Shown piece by piece: positions 16,230 through 26,246 of a DNA stretch of 64,000 nucleotides. The stretch's first letter is position 1. The number at the start of each line of letters is the position of its first letter. The DNA lies in assembly GCF_018437265.1 (NCBI RefSeq), contig NZ_JAAMFL010000001.1:145014-209013 (forward strand), read 5' to 3'. Source of the DNA: Fructobacillus parabroussonetiae (GTDB taxonomy: Bacteria > Bacillota > Bacilli > Lactobacillales > Lactobacillaceae). A program made the translations under genes and the position numbers. The notes beneath the pieces were generated by a model. That model had not been told where the DNA came from and searched no databases. It saw only the letters and a program-made list of their open reading frames with translations.

Positions 16230-18080
16230 ATGTTTCGAAACCTAAAACGTGTCATTATTGGAAAACCTTTGAAAAGCTCAGAGGCCGCGGGTCAATCGCT
16301 GACCAAGTCCAAGGCCTTAGCCCTGCTGTCTTCCGATGCCCTATCGTCCGTTGCCTACGGAACGGAGTCAATCACCTCGGTTTTGATTACTGCCGGGGCC
16401 GTTGCCCTTTGGCTGCAGTTGCCAATTGCCATGATCATTTTGATTCTCTTGGCAGCCATTGTGCTTTCTTACCGACAAATTATTAAGGCCTACCCTAATG
16501 GTGGTGGCGCCTACACCGTGGCCAGCCAAAACTGGGGCGCCAAAGCCGGCTTGGTGGCCGGTGGGTCGCTGCTTGTTGACTACATGTTGACCGTGGCCGT
16601 TTCGGCTTCCGCTGCAGCGGATGCCATTACGGCGGCCGTGCCCGCACTTTTACATTTTGCGGTGCCACTTTCAATCATGACAATCTTAATTTTAACGGCG
16701 TTGAACCTTCGTGGGCTGCGTGAATCGGCCAACTTCTTGATGGTTCCGGTTTATTTCTTCATCGTGGTGATGGCCATTACGATTCTCTACGGCCTTTTTC
16801 AGGCCGCAACGGGGGCCATTCCAGCCCATCAAGCAGCTAAGATTGGAACAGACTTTTCTGGCTTGACCATGATTTTCTTCTTGCGTGCGCTGTCGTCAGG
16901 TTCTTCCTCGTTGACTGGTGTTGAAGCCATTTCAAACGCGGTGCCAAACTTTAAGGAACCAAAAGAAAAGCATGCAGCAACGACTTTGACGATGATGGCT
17001 GCGATCTTGGCCTTCTTCTTCATCGGCATTACCTTCTTGTCTTACTGGTATGGAATTCGCCCAAACGCCCATTCCACCGTTTTGTCACAAATTGCGGCTG
17101 AAACCTTTGGCGGGCACAACCTCTTCTTTTACTTGGTTCAGCTCGCAACGGCCTTAATCCTGGCCGTTGCCGCCAACACTGGTTTTTCCGCCTTTCCGGT
17201 GCTGGCCGTGAACCTGGCAAAGGATAAGTATTTACCACACCTTTATTTGGATAAGGGTGATCGCTTAGGTTATTCAAACGGTATCTTGTCCCTTTCGATT
17301 GGGGCCATCATTTTGACCGTTATTTTCCACGGGTCAACGGATAACTTGATTCCACTTTATGCCGTGGGTGTTTTCGTTCCCTTTACGCTTTCCCAATCCG
17401 GCATGATTGTTCACTGGCACCGAAATCGTCATGATGAGCGTTTCTGGTGGTTTAAGTCCGTAATCAACTTCATCGGGGCAGCGATGTCGGCTGGTTTGGT
17501 GATTGTTCTTTTCGTGACACGGTTGAATCACGTTTGGCCATACTTGCTCATTATGCCTTTGGTGATGTTCTTGTTCTTCAAGATCCGTCGTCACTACGAA
17601 GCGATTGCACGCCAACTGCGTTTGCAATACGTCAATAATGTTGAATCCGTTCGCCATGAATACGATGGCTCAACGGCCATTGTCCTGGTGTCGAACTTGA
17701 CGCGTGTGACATCTGAAGCCGTTGATTACGCCCAGTCAATCGCGACAAAAGTCGTCGCCATGCACGTCTCCTTTGACGATAATCCGGGTCGTGAAGCAAA
17801 GATTCAGGCACAGTTCAAAGAGGACTTTGGCGACGTACGTTACGTGGATGTGCATACCTCGTATCGATCAATTGTGAAACCGGTCGTTGGCTTTGTTTCC
17901 AAAGTTTCGAAGCAATCGGAAAAGATTAATCATTCCGTGACGGTCATCATTCCACAGTTTGTGCCAAAGAAACCATGGCAAAATATCTTGCATAACCAAT
18001 CGTCGCTCCGCTTACGCGCGGCATTATCGACGATGAATAATATCTCAATCTCAACGTATTATTACCACTTGTCTGAGTAA
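16230..18080 (+). CDS. kimA: KimA-type potassium/proton symporter (APC superfamily)
   Basis: A 616-residue membrane protein. About twelve helices in residues 25-450 carry the APC signature near the N-terminus (SSDALSSVAYGTES, PNGGGAYTVASQNWG). The last 150 residues form a soluble universal-stress-like domain (STAIVLVSNLTRVTSEAVDYA), which in KimA binds c-di-AMP and shuts transport. Size and layout match Bacillus KimA (YdaO). GGAGAG lies before the start. The expected role is high-affinity potassium uptake, important for turgor and for the envelope-stress network. Confidence 0.85.
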   Translation: MFRNLKRVIIGKPLKSSEAAGQSLTKSKALALLSSDALSSVAYGTESITSVLITAGAVALWLQLPIAMIILILLAAIVLSYRQIIKAYPNGGGAYTVASQNWGAKAGLVAGGSLLVDYMLTVAVSASAAADAITAAVPALLHFAVPLSIMTILILTALNLRGLRESANFLMVPVYFFIVVMAITILYGLFQAATGAIPAHQAAKIGTDFSGLTMIFFLRALSSGSSSLTGVEAISNAVPNFKEPKEKHAATTLTMMAAILAFFFIGITFLSYWYGIRPNAHSTVLSQIAAETFGGHNLFFYLVQLATALILAVAANTGFSAFPVLAVNLAKDKYLPHLYLDKGDRLGYSNGILSLSIGAIILTVIFHGSTDNLIPLYAVGVFVPFTLSQSGMIVHWHRNRHDERFWWFKSVINFIGAAMSAGLVIVLFVTRLNHVWPYLLIMPLVMFLFFKIRRHYEAIARQLRLQYVNNVESVRHEYDGSTAIVLVSNLTRVTSEAVDYAQSIATKVVAMHVSFDDNPGREAKIQAQFKEDFGDVRYVDVHTSYRSIVKPVVGFVSKVSKQSEKINHSVTVIIPQFVPKKPWQNILHNQSSLRLRAALSTMNNISISTYYYHLSE

Positions 18081-18091
18081 GTGTTTGAAAG

Positions 18092-18121
18092 GTCGGGCCC
18101 GTTTGGGACCTGACTTTTTTG
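18092..18121 (+). terminator. kimA terminator
   Basis: GTCGGGCCC-GTTT-GGG(A)CCTGAC hairpin with one bulge, followed by six T. Confidence 0.85.
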
Positions 18122-18172
18122 TGGGTAAGAGGGCAAAGGAAAAAAGAAAGCCTCAATATTTAGCAGGCAATC

Positions 18173-18211
18173 AAAAAGGCCGACAAGAAATTTCTTGTCG
18201 GCCTTTTTTGC
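18173..18211 (-). terminator. murT-gatD terminator
   Basis: Long perfect inverted repeat (AGGCCGACAAGAAA and its complement) flanked by A5 and T6, just downstream of gatD. Bidirectional in form. Confidence 0.92.
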
Positions 18212-18219
18212 GTTTTGTT

Positions 18220-18951
18220 TTAGAAGGTTTCGGCTGGTACTTTTTCGAGCTTTTCCGTCCAGTTGACGTCTGGATACTTGCGCTCCAAAGCCGTCGCCAG
18301 TACGCGCTTGGCTAAGTTCCCATTCCGGGTGAAGATTGGTCCGTGGAAGTAAGAACCGTAGACGTTGTGATAAATCACGCCTTCTGACTGGTCCATTCCG
18401 TTGTTTCCCTTACCGGAAACAACCGTTCCAAGTGCTTTTTCGCCCTTGCCTAAGAAAGTCCGGCCCTGGTGATTTTCAAAGCCGTGGTAGGTTTCACCGG
18501 TTTCGTTGTTTTTAATGACGATGTCACCGGTTAGACGGGTGCCGGCAGCGACTTTGACAGAAGGGTCCGTCATGTTGGTCGTGTAGTGGTCCATGACGCC
18601 GATGCCATCCACCTTGGTGCCGTCAGCCATCTCCATGTAGTGGCCTAACAGTTGGAAGCCACCACAGACGGCCAAGAGTGGGCCGTCGTTTTCGATGTAT
18701 TCTCGGAGTGCTTCTTTTTTACCAACCATATCCTTGGCCACGATGGTTTCTTCGTAGTCTTGGCCACCGCCAAAGAGGACAAAGTCGTAAGCTTTTGGAT
18801 CAAAGTCGTCGTTCAAGGAAACTAATTGATCATCAATCTCAACACCAATCTGCTTTGCGTAGTAGCGCAAGGCGATGATGTTACCATAATCGCCATAGGT
18901 GTTCATCAAGTCACCGTAAAGGTGTGCGAGTGAAAGCGTGTACTCTGCCAT
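18220..18951 (-). CDS. gatD: GatD, glutaminase subunit of lipid II isoglutaminyl synthase
   Basis: A 243-residue class I glutamine amidotransferase that feeds ammonia to MurT for amidation of D-Glu in the stem peptide. The nucleophile is Cys96 in [12 protein letters not shown]; the His lies in [10 protein letters not shown]; substrate loop [11 protein letters not shown]. The start codon overlaps the murT stop (TAATG), and GGAGGAA precedes it, so the two subunits are made together. Amidation is needed for efficient cross-linking in Gram-positive cocci. Confidence 0.95.
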   Translation of the reverse strand: MAEYTLSLAHLYGDLMNTYGDYGNIIALRYYAKQIGVEIDDQLVSLNDDFDPKAYDFVLFGGGQDYEETIVAKDMVGKKEALREYIENDGPLLAVCGGFQLLGHYMEMADGTKVDGIGVMDHYTTNMTDPSVKVAAGTRLTGDIVIKNNETGETYHGFENHQGRTFLGKGEKALGTVVSGKGNNGMDQSEGVIYHNVYGSYFHGPIFTRNGNLAKRVLATALERKYPDVNWTEKLEKVPAETF

Positions 18952-20309
18952 TAGAATTCCTCCTTAATGTAGCCCTTTGCTTGCAAAACGGCCCGGACCT
19001 GCAACATGGCCGTATAGGTTGCGGCTAGGTAGACTTTGTTGGTTGGGGCTGCTTCGATTGCTTGGATGATTTCTTCGGTCTTTGGGAAGGTTTCTTTGAT
19101 ATCAAAGCCGGCCATTTTGAGTCGAACGGTGATGTCCTTATAGCGTTCACCACCCGTCATGACAGCCTTGAGCTGGCTATCGTGCAAGCGTTCGAACTCA
19201 GCATCCCAAATCCAAGAGGTATCAATGCCATCGGCGTAATTAGCATTCAGCATAGCCAAAAGCGTGAAGGGGTCTTTTTCCGTTTGCATCATATCAATGA
19301 CGGTGTTGGTACCAACCGGATTTTTGATTAGAAGAATCGTCAGATCCTTGTCACCAATTTTTAAGGATTCTTGGCGACCAAAGACCTGCTTGTTTTCTTC
19401 AAATGCGGTCTTCATCTCTTCTGGGGTCACATCGAAGGCCTTACCGACCGTGTAGGCAGCTAAGGCGTTATAGATGTTATAGAGGCCACCAATTTCGATT
19501 CGCAGTGGCTGTCCGTCAATGGCAAAGCGCGAATACTTTGGCGTTAATTCATCGACAGCGGTGACGGCGGTGTTAAGGGCTGGTCGAGCGAAAGTGTCCG
19601 TTTTAGAGAAGTACTTACCCAGGTTGGCGTAAGTGATGAAATTGTAGTGGAGCACCGAGTGGTCGGTCGGACTCAAAATACCATCCGTGTTGTTTGGCGC
19701 TTTTAGATCTTCGAACTTGGCCGCCGGCACGTTGTCAAAGCCGTAGTAAAGGCGCTTGTTATCGTAATCACCACGAGCAAAGATTGGTGAATCCGCATTG
19801 GTAATGACGGTCGCATCGGGCGCCTGATGAATGCCGTCGATAATCTTTTCATAAGTGGAATAGATTTCACCATAACGATCGAGCTGATCGCGGAAAAGGT
19901 TCGTCAAAACGAAATACTTCGGTTGGATAGCCTTTGTCAAAGATAAAACGTTGGCCTCGTCAACTTCGAGGACTGCTACCGGCTTCTTGCCGTTTGGCGA
20001 TGGGGTGACCTTCGTTGTTAACAGCGTACCGGCAATCCCCTGGACCATGTTTGAGCCAGAAGGGTTGGTAATAACCGAATAACCACCGGCTTTGAGGATA
20101 CGGGTGATTAAAGCTGTCGTCAGCGTTTTTCCGTTCGTTCCGGTAACCACCACGAGGTCAAAGTCGGCCGCAACGGCCGACAAGACATCGGGATCAATGG
20201 AAACCGCGAGCTTACCTGGTAACGAGGTGCCCCCTCGCTTTAGAATGTCGTGTAGGATAAAGTGCGATGATTGGGCCGTGAACTTGGCCAATTGGCTTTT
20301 CAAAGACAT
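18951..20309 (-). CDS. murT: MurT, ATP-binding subunit of lipid II isoglutaminyl synthase
   Basis: A 452-residue Mur-ligase-like enzyme. P-loop [12 protein letters not shown] (about 54-65), EVDEAN (about 115-120) and the C-terminal DUF1727 domain. Well-studied MurT proteins hold a zinc ribbon of two CxxC pairs in the middle domain. Here both pairs keep their spacing but read SPTD (213-216) and SKTD (235-238), in an otherwise recognisable stretch ([20 protein letters not shown]). So the metal site seems lost. AAGGAGG precedes the ATG. It works with GatD, which it overlaps by one base. Confidence 0.95.
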   Translation of the reverse strand: MSLKSQLAKFTAQSSHFILHDILKRGGTSLPGKLAVSIDPDVLSAVAADFDLVVVTGTNGKTLTTALITRILKAGGYSVITNPSGSNMVQGIAGTLLTTKVTPSPNGKKPVAVLEVDEANVLSLTKAIQPKYFVLTNLFRDQLDRYGEIYSTYEKIIDGIHQAPDATVITNADSPIFARGDYDNKRLYYGFDNVPAAKFEDLKAPNNTDGILSPTDHSVLHYNFITYANLGKYFSKTDTFARPALNTAVTAVDELTPKYSRFAIDGQPLRIEIGGLYNIYNALAAYTVGKAFDVTPEEMKTAFEENKQVFGRQESLKIGDKDLTILLIKNPVGTNTVIDMMQTEKDPFTLLAMLNANYADGIDTSWIWDAEFERLHDSQLKAVMTGGERYKDITVRLKMAGFDIKETFPKTEEIIQAIEAAPTNKVYLAATYTAMLQVRAVLQAKGYIKEEF

Positions 20310-20443
20310 GAACCGCCCTCCTTTTCTAAACCCCTATTTTACCACGGGATGACCCTTTTTTGACAAATTGGTCTGGGCCATCGTCAGAAGGGGTAAAAAT
20401 TGCTATAATGGACAAGATAATGAAGAGAAAACGGGTGAGTACT

Positions 20444-21046
20444 TTGGCACAGTTATACTTTGAATACGGCGCAATGGGCTCGGGTAAATCAATTGAAATC
20501 TTAAAGGTTGCCCATAACTATGAATCACAGGGAAAAGAGGTCTTACTTCTCACCCCGATGATCAATGACCGGGATGGGGTTGGCATGATTGCTTCTCGAA
20601 TTGGCTTGAAGCGACCTGCTCGTGTCATTGAACCGGACGCTGATCTCTATCAGATGATTCAAAAGGAAGGTGAACGCCGACAATTGGCGGCCGTCTTGGT
20701 GGACGAAGCCCAGTTCTTAAAAAAGGAACAGGTCGATCAATTGGCCCAGGTCGTCGATGATCTGCGGTTGCCGGTGATGACTTTTGGCTTAAAGCAAGAC
20801 GCCTTTAACGAATTATTTGAAGGGGCCAAGCGTCTGATTGAAATGGCCGACAAGCTCGTTGAAATGAAAACAATCTGCTCGTTTTGCGGTCGCAAGGCCA
20901 CGACGCAGTTACGTTTTAAAAACGGCCAACCCCAATATGCTGGGGAACAAATTCAAATTGGTGGGGATGAGGCTTATAAACCTGTTTGCCGTTACCACTG
21001 GTACCACCCAGACCTCGCGATGCTAAAAGAACAAGGGGATGAATAA
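20444..21046 (+). CDS. tdk: thymidine kinase
   Basis: A type II thymidine kinase (about 200 residues) for thymidine salvage. P-loop [13 protein letters not shown] at the N-terminus, the DEAQFL Walker B region, and the zinc site (ICSFCGRKA ... KPVCRYHW). The family starts with MAQL-F; the matching codon here is a TTG at 20444 with GGTGAG four bases upstream. An in-frame GTG at 20435 is the alternative. The frame runs further upstream, but that part crosses the TGC-TATAAT extended -10 (20404-20409). The stop overlaps the prfA start (TAATG). Confidence 0.9.
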   Translation: MAQLYFEYGAMGSGKSIEILKVAHNYESQGKEVLLLTPMINDRDGVGMIASRIGLKRPARVIEPDADLYQMIQKEGERRQLAAVLVDEAQFLKKEQVDQLAQVVDDLRLPVMTFGLKQDAFNELFEGAKRLIEMADKLVEMKTICSFCGRKATTQLRFKNGQPQYAGEQIQIGGDEAYKPVCRYHWYHPDLAMLKEQGDE

Positions 21047-22125
21047 TGGATCCAATTTTTGCCCAGATTCAATCGGTTGTTGACCGTTATGATGAACTGA
21101 ATCAAATGCTCGCCGATCCTGACGTGATGGGCGATTCCCAAAATTATATGAAGCTGTCCAAAGAAGCCGGTCAGATCCGCGAAACGGTTGAAACCTACCA
21201 TCATTACCAGCAGGTGGTTTCGGGTATTGCGGATGCGGAGTCGATGCTAGGTGATCCAGAGATGGATGACTTGGCCAAGGAAGACTTGGCCACCTTGAAA
21301 CCAGAAAAAGAAGCGCTGGAAGAAAAGCTGAAGATTCTCATGCTTCCTAAGGATGAAAACGATGATAAAAACATCATCATGGAAATCCGTGGTGCAGCCG
21401 GAGGGGACGAGTCCTCCCTTTTTGCAGCTGACCTTTTGGGGATGTATCGTCGCTATGCCGAATCCCAGGGATGGCAACTGCAAATTATTGATGAAACAAC
21501 GACGGAAGTTGGCGGTTACAAAGAAGTGGCCGCGATGATCACCGGTGACAAAGTTTTTTCGAAGCTGAAGTTTGAGTCCGGTGCCCACCGTGTGCAACGT
21601 GTGCCAAAGACGGAAACGCAAGGACGGGTTCACACCTCGACGGCAACCGTCGGCATTATGCCAGAATTTGAGGAGGTCGACGCCGATGGCTTGATTGATC
21701 CAAAGGATGTCCGTGAAGATGTCTACCGTGCCTCTGGTGCCGGTGGTCAGCACGTTAACAAGACGTCGTCGGCGATTCGTTTGACCCACGAACCAACGGG
21801 GATTACCGTGGCGATGCAGGATGAGCGTTCCCAGCAGCAAAACCGTGCCAAGGCTTGGAAAGTCTTGAACGCCCGTGTCTACGATCACTTTGCGCAAGAA
21901 AACCAAGCAGAATACGCCGAGCAGCGTAAGACGGCCGTTGGTTCCGGGGACCGTTCCGAACGGATCCGGACCTATAACTACCCCCAAAACCGGGTGACGG
22001 ATCATCGAATTGGTCTGACGCTGAATAAGTTGGACCGCATCATTGCTGGTGACCTTGGTGAAATTATTGACGCCTTGGTCCTTGCCGAACAGACAGCCAA
22101 GTTAGCTGCCTTAAACGAACAGTAA
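21046..22125 (+). CDS. prfA: peptide chain release factor 1
   Basis: A 359-residue class I release factor for UAA/UAG. It carries [13 protein letters not shown] (the GGQ that enters the peptidyl transferase centre, methylated by PrmC), and the codon-recognition PxT in [14 protein letters not shown]. Length is standard. It is coupled to tdk upstream and prmC downstream by TAATG overlaps, the conserved tdk-prfA-prmC-tsaC order of Firmicutes. Confidence 0.97.
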   Translation: MDPIFAQIQSVVDRYDELNQMLADPDVMGDSQNYMKLSKEAGQIRETVETYHHYQQVVSGIADAESMLGDPEMDDLAKEDLATLKPEKEALEEKLKILMLPKDENDDKNIIMEIRGAAGGDESSLFAADLLGMYRRYAESQGWQLQIIDETTTEVGGYKEVAAMITGDKVFSKLKFESGAHRVQRVPKTETQGRVHTSTATVGIMPEFEEVDADGLIDPKDVREDVYRASGAGGQHVNKTSSAIRLTHEPTGITVAMQDERSQQQNRAKAWKVLNARVYDHFAQENQAEYAEQRKTAVGSGDRSERIRTYNYPQNRVTDHRIGLTLNKLDRIIAGDLGEIIDALVLAEQTAKLAALNEQ

Positions 22126-23117
22126 TGGTGGCGTCAGAAGAAAGAGGCCTGCCAGGCCTGAACGAAACGGGGATGGGCCGCTTTGACCGCCAAGCTGGGC
22201 GATCATCTCGTTACCCTGGCAGTCAGCAGCCTCAGATCGCACTTTTAGAAGCCCGCAAGTGGGCCCTGTCCGAATTAACGGCAGCCGGCTTTTCCGAAGA
22301 AGAGGCAATCGATAACATTGATTTCTTATTAACAGGGGCTTTAAAAGTCAACTACGGCATGTTGCGCGCAAACTTAACCCGGGTCATGCCGGCCTGGTTG
22401 GCAGAACGTTGGCCGACCTGGATGGCTGCCTTGATTAAGAAGCGCCCCGCCCAATACGTGATTGGCGAAGCGCCCTTTTACGGGCGGGACTTTCTCGTCG
22501 ATGAACGGGTCTTGATTCCAAGACCTGAAACGGAGTTGCTGGTCGATTGGGTTTTGCAGGATTTGAAGGCGGATTCGAATGCCTTGAATGGCTACCGCCT
22601 CTTAGACATTGGTACTGGCTCGGGCGCCATCGCCTTGACTTTGGCGGGGGAACGACCGGACTTGACTGTTACGGCTGCCGATATTTCAAGAGAGGCCCTA
22701 GCCGTTGCCTGGGAAAATCGAAAGCGGCTTGGTTTAACCGAACGCGTGACGCTCGTTGAATCCGACCTGCTGGCCGCCTTTTCGGGGGAACGTTTTGACA
22801 TTATCGTTTCCAACCCGCCCTATATAAGACGGGATGGACAGGCTGAAATGGACGAGTCCGTTTTGGCCTATGAACCAGACTTAGCCCTTTACGCCGACCA
22901 TGATGGCTTGGCACTTTATGAACGGATGGCTGCCCAGCTGCCGGATCACTTAACGGAAAACGGGCGGGCCTACTTTGAAATTGGTTACGACCAGGGAGCG
23001 GCCCTTGTGACACTTTTTAAAACCGCATTACCAACCGCTAGCGTGGAACTAAAAAAGGACCTTGCTGGCTTAGATCGAATGATTCGAGTGGAATTGCATG
23101 GAAACGAAACACTTTAA
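22125..23117 (+). CDS. prmC: PrmC, release factor glutamine methyltransferase
   Basis: A 330-residue SAM-dependent enzyme that methylates the GGQ glutamine of release factors. SAM motif LLDIGTGSGAIAL and the NPPY catalytic motif in VSNPPYIRRDG. Before the usual HemK N-domain (ARKWALSELTAAGF) there are about 40 extra residues rich in Gly, Arg and Gln, coming from the ATG that overlaps the prfA stop. Either these are real or translation begins further in; no internal ribosome site stands out. The last 20 bp overlap tsaC. Confidence 0.92.
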   Translation: MVASEERGLPGLNETGMGRFDRQAGRSSRYPGSQQPQIALLEARKWALSELTAAGFSEEEAIDNIDFLLTGALKVNYGMLRANLTRVMPAWLAERWPTWMAALIKKRPAQYVIGEAPFYGRDFLVDERVLIPRPETELLVDWVLQDLKADSNALNGYRLLDIGTGSGAIALTLAGERPDLTVTAADISREALAVAWENRKRLGLTERVTLVESDLLAAFSGERFDIIVSNPPYIRRDGQAEMDESVLAYEPDLALYADHDGLALYERMAAQLPDHLTENGRAYFEIGYDQGAALVTLFKTALPTASVELKKDLAGLDRMIRVELHGNETL

Positions 23118-24123
23118 CAATCAAAAACAATCACAAGATGACGCCGCACTGCTTTTGCAGCAGGGCGAAGTGGTGGCCTTCCCAACGGAAACCGTCTATG
23201 GCTTGGGCGCGGATGCAACCAATGACGAGGCGGTTAAAAAAGTCTTTGCGGCGAAGGGCCGCCCAGCGGATAACCCCTTAATTATGACGGTTGGTGAAGA
23301 AAGCCAATTGGACGACTACGTGACGGTTTCACAGCCTGCCAAAACGTTGATGAAAGCCTTTTGGCCGGGCTCTTTGACCATTATCTTGCCAATTAAGCCG
23401 GGCATGGTGTCGATGCTTGTGACCGGTGGCTTGCAAACGGCTGCGGTCCGCATGCCGGCAAACGAGGTGACGCGTTCATTGATTAAAAAGGCCGGCTTCC
23501 CAATTGTTGGGCCGTCCGCTAACCTGTCTGGGAAGCCTTCGCCAACGACGGCTGCCCACGTCGCCCATGATATGGACGGTAAAATAGCGGCCATTGTCGA
23601 TGATGGGCCCACACAAATTGGCGTGGAATCAACGGTTATTGACCTGACAGCGAAGGTGCCCACCATTTTGCGAACGGGTGCGGTGACACAAGAAGAACTA
23701 GCGACCGCCCTTGGTCAAGAAGTGGTCGATGGGACGAGTAAAAAGGCGCTGGCCGCCGATCAAACGCCTAAAGCGCCCGGGATGAAGTACCGGCACTACG
23801 CCCCCGATAAAGACGTTTACGTCTTTGATCCACTCGACTGGTTTGACCTGCAGGGAGTGCTCCAACCAAGTGATGCCGTGATGGCAGAAGATCATTTGTT
23901 GGAACAACTGGCAAACAAGCAACAACCGTCCTGGTCACTCGGGCAAAGCTTGCAACAGGCTTCCGAGAACCTCTTTGCTGGGCTTCGCTACTTTGATGAT
24001 CAAGCAGCGGTTGACCGGATCTACGTGCAGGCGATGCCTGACATGGGACTTGGGAAAGCTTATAACAACCGATTGGCCAAGGCCTCCGGTGGGCGACTTT
24101 TCCAAGGGGGAGATCGTGATTAA
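23098..24123 (+). CDS. tsaC: TsaC/Sua5, L-threonylcarbamoyladenylate synthase
   Basis: A 341-residue enzyme for the first step of t6A tRNA modification. The YrdC domain comes first (GEVVAFPTETVYGLGADA, KGRPADNPLI, VGPSANLSGKPSPT), and then the Sua5 C-terminal domain joined by the APGMKYRHYAP linker, so it is the long Sua5 form. It overlaps prmC by 20 bp. The partner genes tsaB and tsaD are 0.5-2 kb downstream in this window. Confidence 0.95.
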   Translation: METKHFNNQKQSQDDAALLLQQGEVVAFPTETVYGLGADATNDEAVKKVFAAKGRPADNPLIMTVGEESQLDDYVTVSQPAKTLMKAFWPGSLTIILPIKPGMVSMLVTGGLQTAAVRMPANEVTRSLIKKAGFPIVGPSANLSGKPSPTTAAHVAHDMDGKIAAIVDDGPTQIGVESTVIDLTAKVPTILRTGAVTQEELATALGQEVVDGTSKKALAADQTPKAPGMKYRHYAPDKDVYVFDPLDWFDLQGVLQPSDAVMAEDHLLEQLANKQQPSWSLGQSLQQASENLFAGLRYFDDQAAVDRIYVQAMPDMGLGKAYNNRLAKASGGRLFQGGDRD

Positions 24124-24135
24124 ACCTTGCTATTT

Positions 24136-24149
24136 TGTAAGCGCTTTGA
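24136..24149 (+). promoter_or_regulatory. candidate cre (CcpA) site upstream of ptsH
   Basis: TGTAAGCGCTTTGA fits the catabolite-responsive element consensus TGWAANCGNTWNCA with one mismatch, 46 bp before the ptsH ATG. Function inferred. Confidence 0.4.
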
Positions 24150-24194
24150 TAAACTTAAATCGATAATAAGACTTTTCCAAAAAGGAGAAAGAAC

Positions 24195-24464
24195 ATGGCA
24201 GAAACAAAAGAATTTAACATCATTTCAGAAACGGGTATTCACGCTCGCCCAGCCACTCTCTTGGTTCAGGCAGCCTCAAAGTTTGCCGCTGATGTGACGC
24301 TCTCTTACCAAGGTAAGGAAGTGAACTTGAAATCCATCATGGGTGTCATGTCACTTGGTGTTGGCCATGGCGCAGACGTGACGATTAAGGCTGACGGAAA
24401 CGATGCCAAGGATGCTATCCAGGCCGTTTCGACTGTGATGAAAAACGAAGGTTTGGTCAAGTAA
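24195..24464 (+). CDS. ptsH: HPr phosphocarrier protein
   Basis: An 89-residue PTS phosphocarrier. The EI-dependent site is His16 ([10 protein letters not shown]) and the HPrK-dependent regulatory serine is Ser47 ([11 protein letters not shown]), so both the transport and the CcpA-corepressor functions are preserved on paper. AAGGAGAAAG lies before the ATG. In most Firmicutes ptsI follows directly; here a terminator follows 26 bp after the stop and the next gene is tsaB, so EI is not linked. Confidence 0.96.
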   Translation: MAETKEFNIISETGIHARPATLLVQAASKFAADVTLSYQGKEVNLKSIMGVMSLGVGHGADVTIKADGNDAKDAIQAVSTVMKNEGLVK

Positions 24465-24489
24465 GACCGCTTGCAACCGACGAAGAAAA

Positions 24490-24512
24490 GAACCGCTGCG
24501 AGCGGTTTTTTT
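24490..24512 (+). terminator. ptsH terminator
   Basis: AACCGCT-GCG-AGCGGTT followed by T6, downstream of ptsH. Confidence 0.88.
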
Positions 24513-24576
24513 ATTTGAAAAGAAGACGGCTTTTAGTAAAATAAAAGAGAAGATCCCGGTGTTTTTTGGAGGCCCT

Positions 24577-25302
24577 ATGAAAGTTTTGGCAATTGATACA
24601 AGTAACCAGCCACTGTTAGTGGCTTTGGCCGAGGATGGCAAAATTGTTGCTTCCTTTCAGACGAATAAACCAAAGAACCACTCGATTGATCTGTTGCCTG
24701 CCGTTCAATCCTTGTTGAAGGAAAAAAAGTGGTCGCTTTCGGAAATCGACCAAATCGCTGTTGCAAAGGGACCGGGCTCTTTTACTGGCCTGCGCATCGG
24801 CTTAACGGTTGCCAAAGTGCTTGCTGATACGCTGAAGAAACCGCTCTTTGCCATTTCTTCTTTACAGTCGTTGGCCCGTCAGGTTCAGTTGCAAGATGAC
24901 CGCCAGGCGATTGTCTTGGCTCTTTTTGACGCGCGGAACGAGAATGTTTTTGCTGGTGCTTATCTGGCTGACAAAGTCGTGTTGGAAGACGGGCACTATC
25001 CAGTAGAAGAAGTACTTAGCCTGATCGCTCAGATGAATGAGCCCGTGATGGTTGTCGGGGATGGGCAACATTTTGAAGACGACATAAAAGAGACCCTGGG
25101 TCGTCAACCGCTAACAATCTTGTCAGCAGAAGAGGCGCTGCCTACTGGGACCGGCCTCGTTGACTTGATGAAAGGGACAAAACCAGTCGAAGACGTTGCC
25201 AATCTCACGCCAGCCTACTTACGAAAGACACAGGCTGAACTCAACTGGGAAAAAGCACAACAGGGAAAGCCATTGGACAAGCCTTATGTTTTTGAAGTTT
25301 AA
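24577..25302 (+). CDS. tsaB: TsaB, t6A complex scaffold
   Basis: A 241-residue ASKHA-fold protein that partners TsaD in threonylcarbamoyl transfer to tRNA. It shows VLAIDTSNQPLLVAL at the start and GPGSFTGLRIGLTVAK, the dimer and TsaD contact segment. ATG 24577 is used because TTTGGAGG lies just before it; an ATG 18 bp upstream falls before the ribosome site. First gene of tsaB-rimI-GNAT-tsaD. Confidence 0.94.
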   Translation: MKVLAIDTSNQPLLVALAEDGKIVASFQTNKPKNHSIDLLPAVQSLLKEKKWSLSEIDQIAVAKGPGSFTGLRIGLTVAKVLADTLKKPLFAISSLQSLARQVQLQDDRQAIVLALFDARNENVFAGAYLADKVVLEDGHYPVEEVLSLIAQMNEPVMVVGDGQHFEDDIKETLGRQPLTILSAEEALPTGTGLVDLMKGTKPVEDVANLTPAYLRKTQAELNWEKAQQGKPLDKPYVFEV

Positions 25303-25837
25303 GAAGAAAAAGAAGGAAAAGCCGGTTGCTCAGACACTCATCGACTTTCCAACGGAGCGTTTCGAAGCCGCCGGAGAGGTGTTAACCTTGCGTTTGGCGA
25401 CGGTTTCAGACATTCCGGGGATGGTCGCCATACAAGAGGCCGTCTATAACGGTTACGCTCCCTGGGTGTCACGGGACTTTTACCATGAATTGACCTCAGA
25501 GGAAGACCGGCTCTACCTGGTTGCCGTTAAGCGCGATCAAGTCGTGGCCTTTATTGCCTTGGTTCGGCGCGAACAGGTGCCGGATTTACACATCGCAAAC
25601 ATTGCCGTACTGCCCATTTGGCAGGGCCGTTCAGTGGGCAGCTACCTGATTAACACGGCCAAGGCCGTTGCTTGGGAGATTGGTCTTCCCTTGCTTTCCT
25701 TGGAAGCCCGACGGTCTAACACGGGGGCGCTTGCGCTCTATGACCGACTGGGCTTTTATGTACAGGATGTCATCGAACATTACTATTTGGACAACAAAGA
25801 GGACGCCATTTCGATGGTGCAAAACCTTGAAGCTTAG
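25286..25837 (+). CDS. rimI: RimI-like GNAT N-acetyltransferase
   Basis: A 183-residue GNAT protein placed where RimI (ribosomal protein S18 N-terminal acetylase) is normally found, between tsaB and tsaD. A lysine-rich N-terminal tail (LKFKKKKKEK) is followed by the GNAT core: IANIAVLPIWQGRSVGSYLI (acetyl-CoA loop) and SNTGALALYDRLGF. The start at 25286 overlaps tsaB by 17 bp. The basic tail is longer than in typical RimI. Confidence 0.85.
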   Translation: MFLKFKKKKKEKPVAQTLIDFPTERFEAAGEVLTLRLATVSDIPGMVAIQEAVYNGYAPWVSRDFYHELTSEEDRLYLVAVKRDQVVAFIALVRREQVPDLHIANIAVLPIWQGRSVGSYLINTAKAVAWEIGLPLLSLEARRSNTGALALYDRLGFYVQDVIEHYYLDNKEDAISMVQNLEA

Positions 25838-26246
25838 GGTGGCGGGACCGGCGGATGCCGACATCATCAAGCAGATTGCACAGGCGGCTTTTGGAAAGGA
25901 CAACCCCCTGCCAGACCAAGTGGTCGATCAGCAGCTGGCCGCCGGGCGGACGGCCTTTTTGCTAGCAGCAGACGGCCAGGGCTTTCTTTCCTACTCGCAG
26001 GTCCTCGATGAGATTGAAATTGGCGATTTGGCGGTTTTGCCGGAAGCACAGGGGCAAGGCATTGGCTCTTGCTTGCTGAAGGAGCTACTCGACAAGCAGC
26101 CGAACAGTCGGTTTTATCTAGAAGTCAAAGAAGGCAATCACCGAGCGCTTGCCCTATACCAACGGCTTGGTTTTCAAGCGTATCGAACCCGTCCTCACTA
26201 CTATCAAGACGGGCAGGCCGCCATTCTAATGGAGAAAAAAGCATGA
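25827..26246 (+). CDS. second GNAT acetyltransferase in the tsa operon
   Basis: A roughly 139-residue GNAT protein, with [19 protein letters not shown] and [15 protein letters not shown]. The best start is a TTG at 25827, giving (M)[11 protein letters not shown] as N-terminus and a short overlap with rimI; earlier in-frame ATGs lie deep inside rimI. The stop overlaps the tsaD start as ATGA. It is a tandem partner of the preceding RimI-like protein, and either could be the true S18 acetylase. Confidence 0.82.
   Translation: MKLRVAGPADADIIKQIAQAAFGKDNPLPDQVVDQQLAAGRTAFLLAADGQGFLSYSQVLDEIEIGDLAVLPEAQGQGIGSCLLKELLDKQPNSRFYLEVKEGNHRALALYQRLGFQAYRTRPHYYQDGQAAILMEKKA

Noticed and set aside
21247..22005. 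252-codon open frame opposite prfA
   Set aside because: It is the complement of a highly conserved gene, has no ribosome site and no recognisable protein features.
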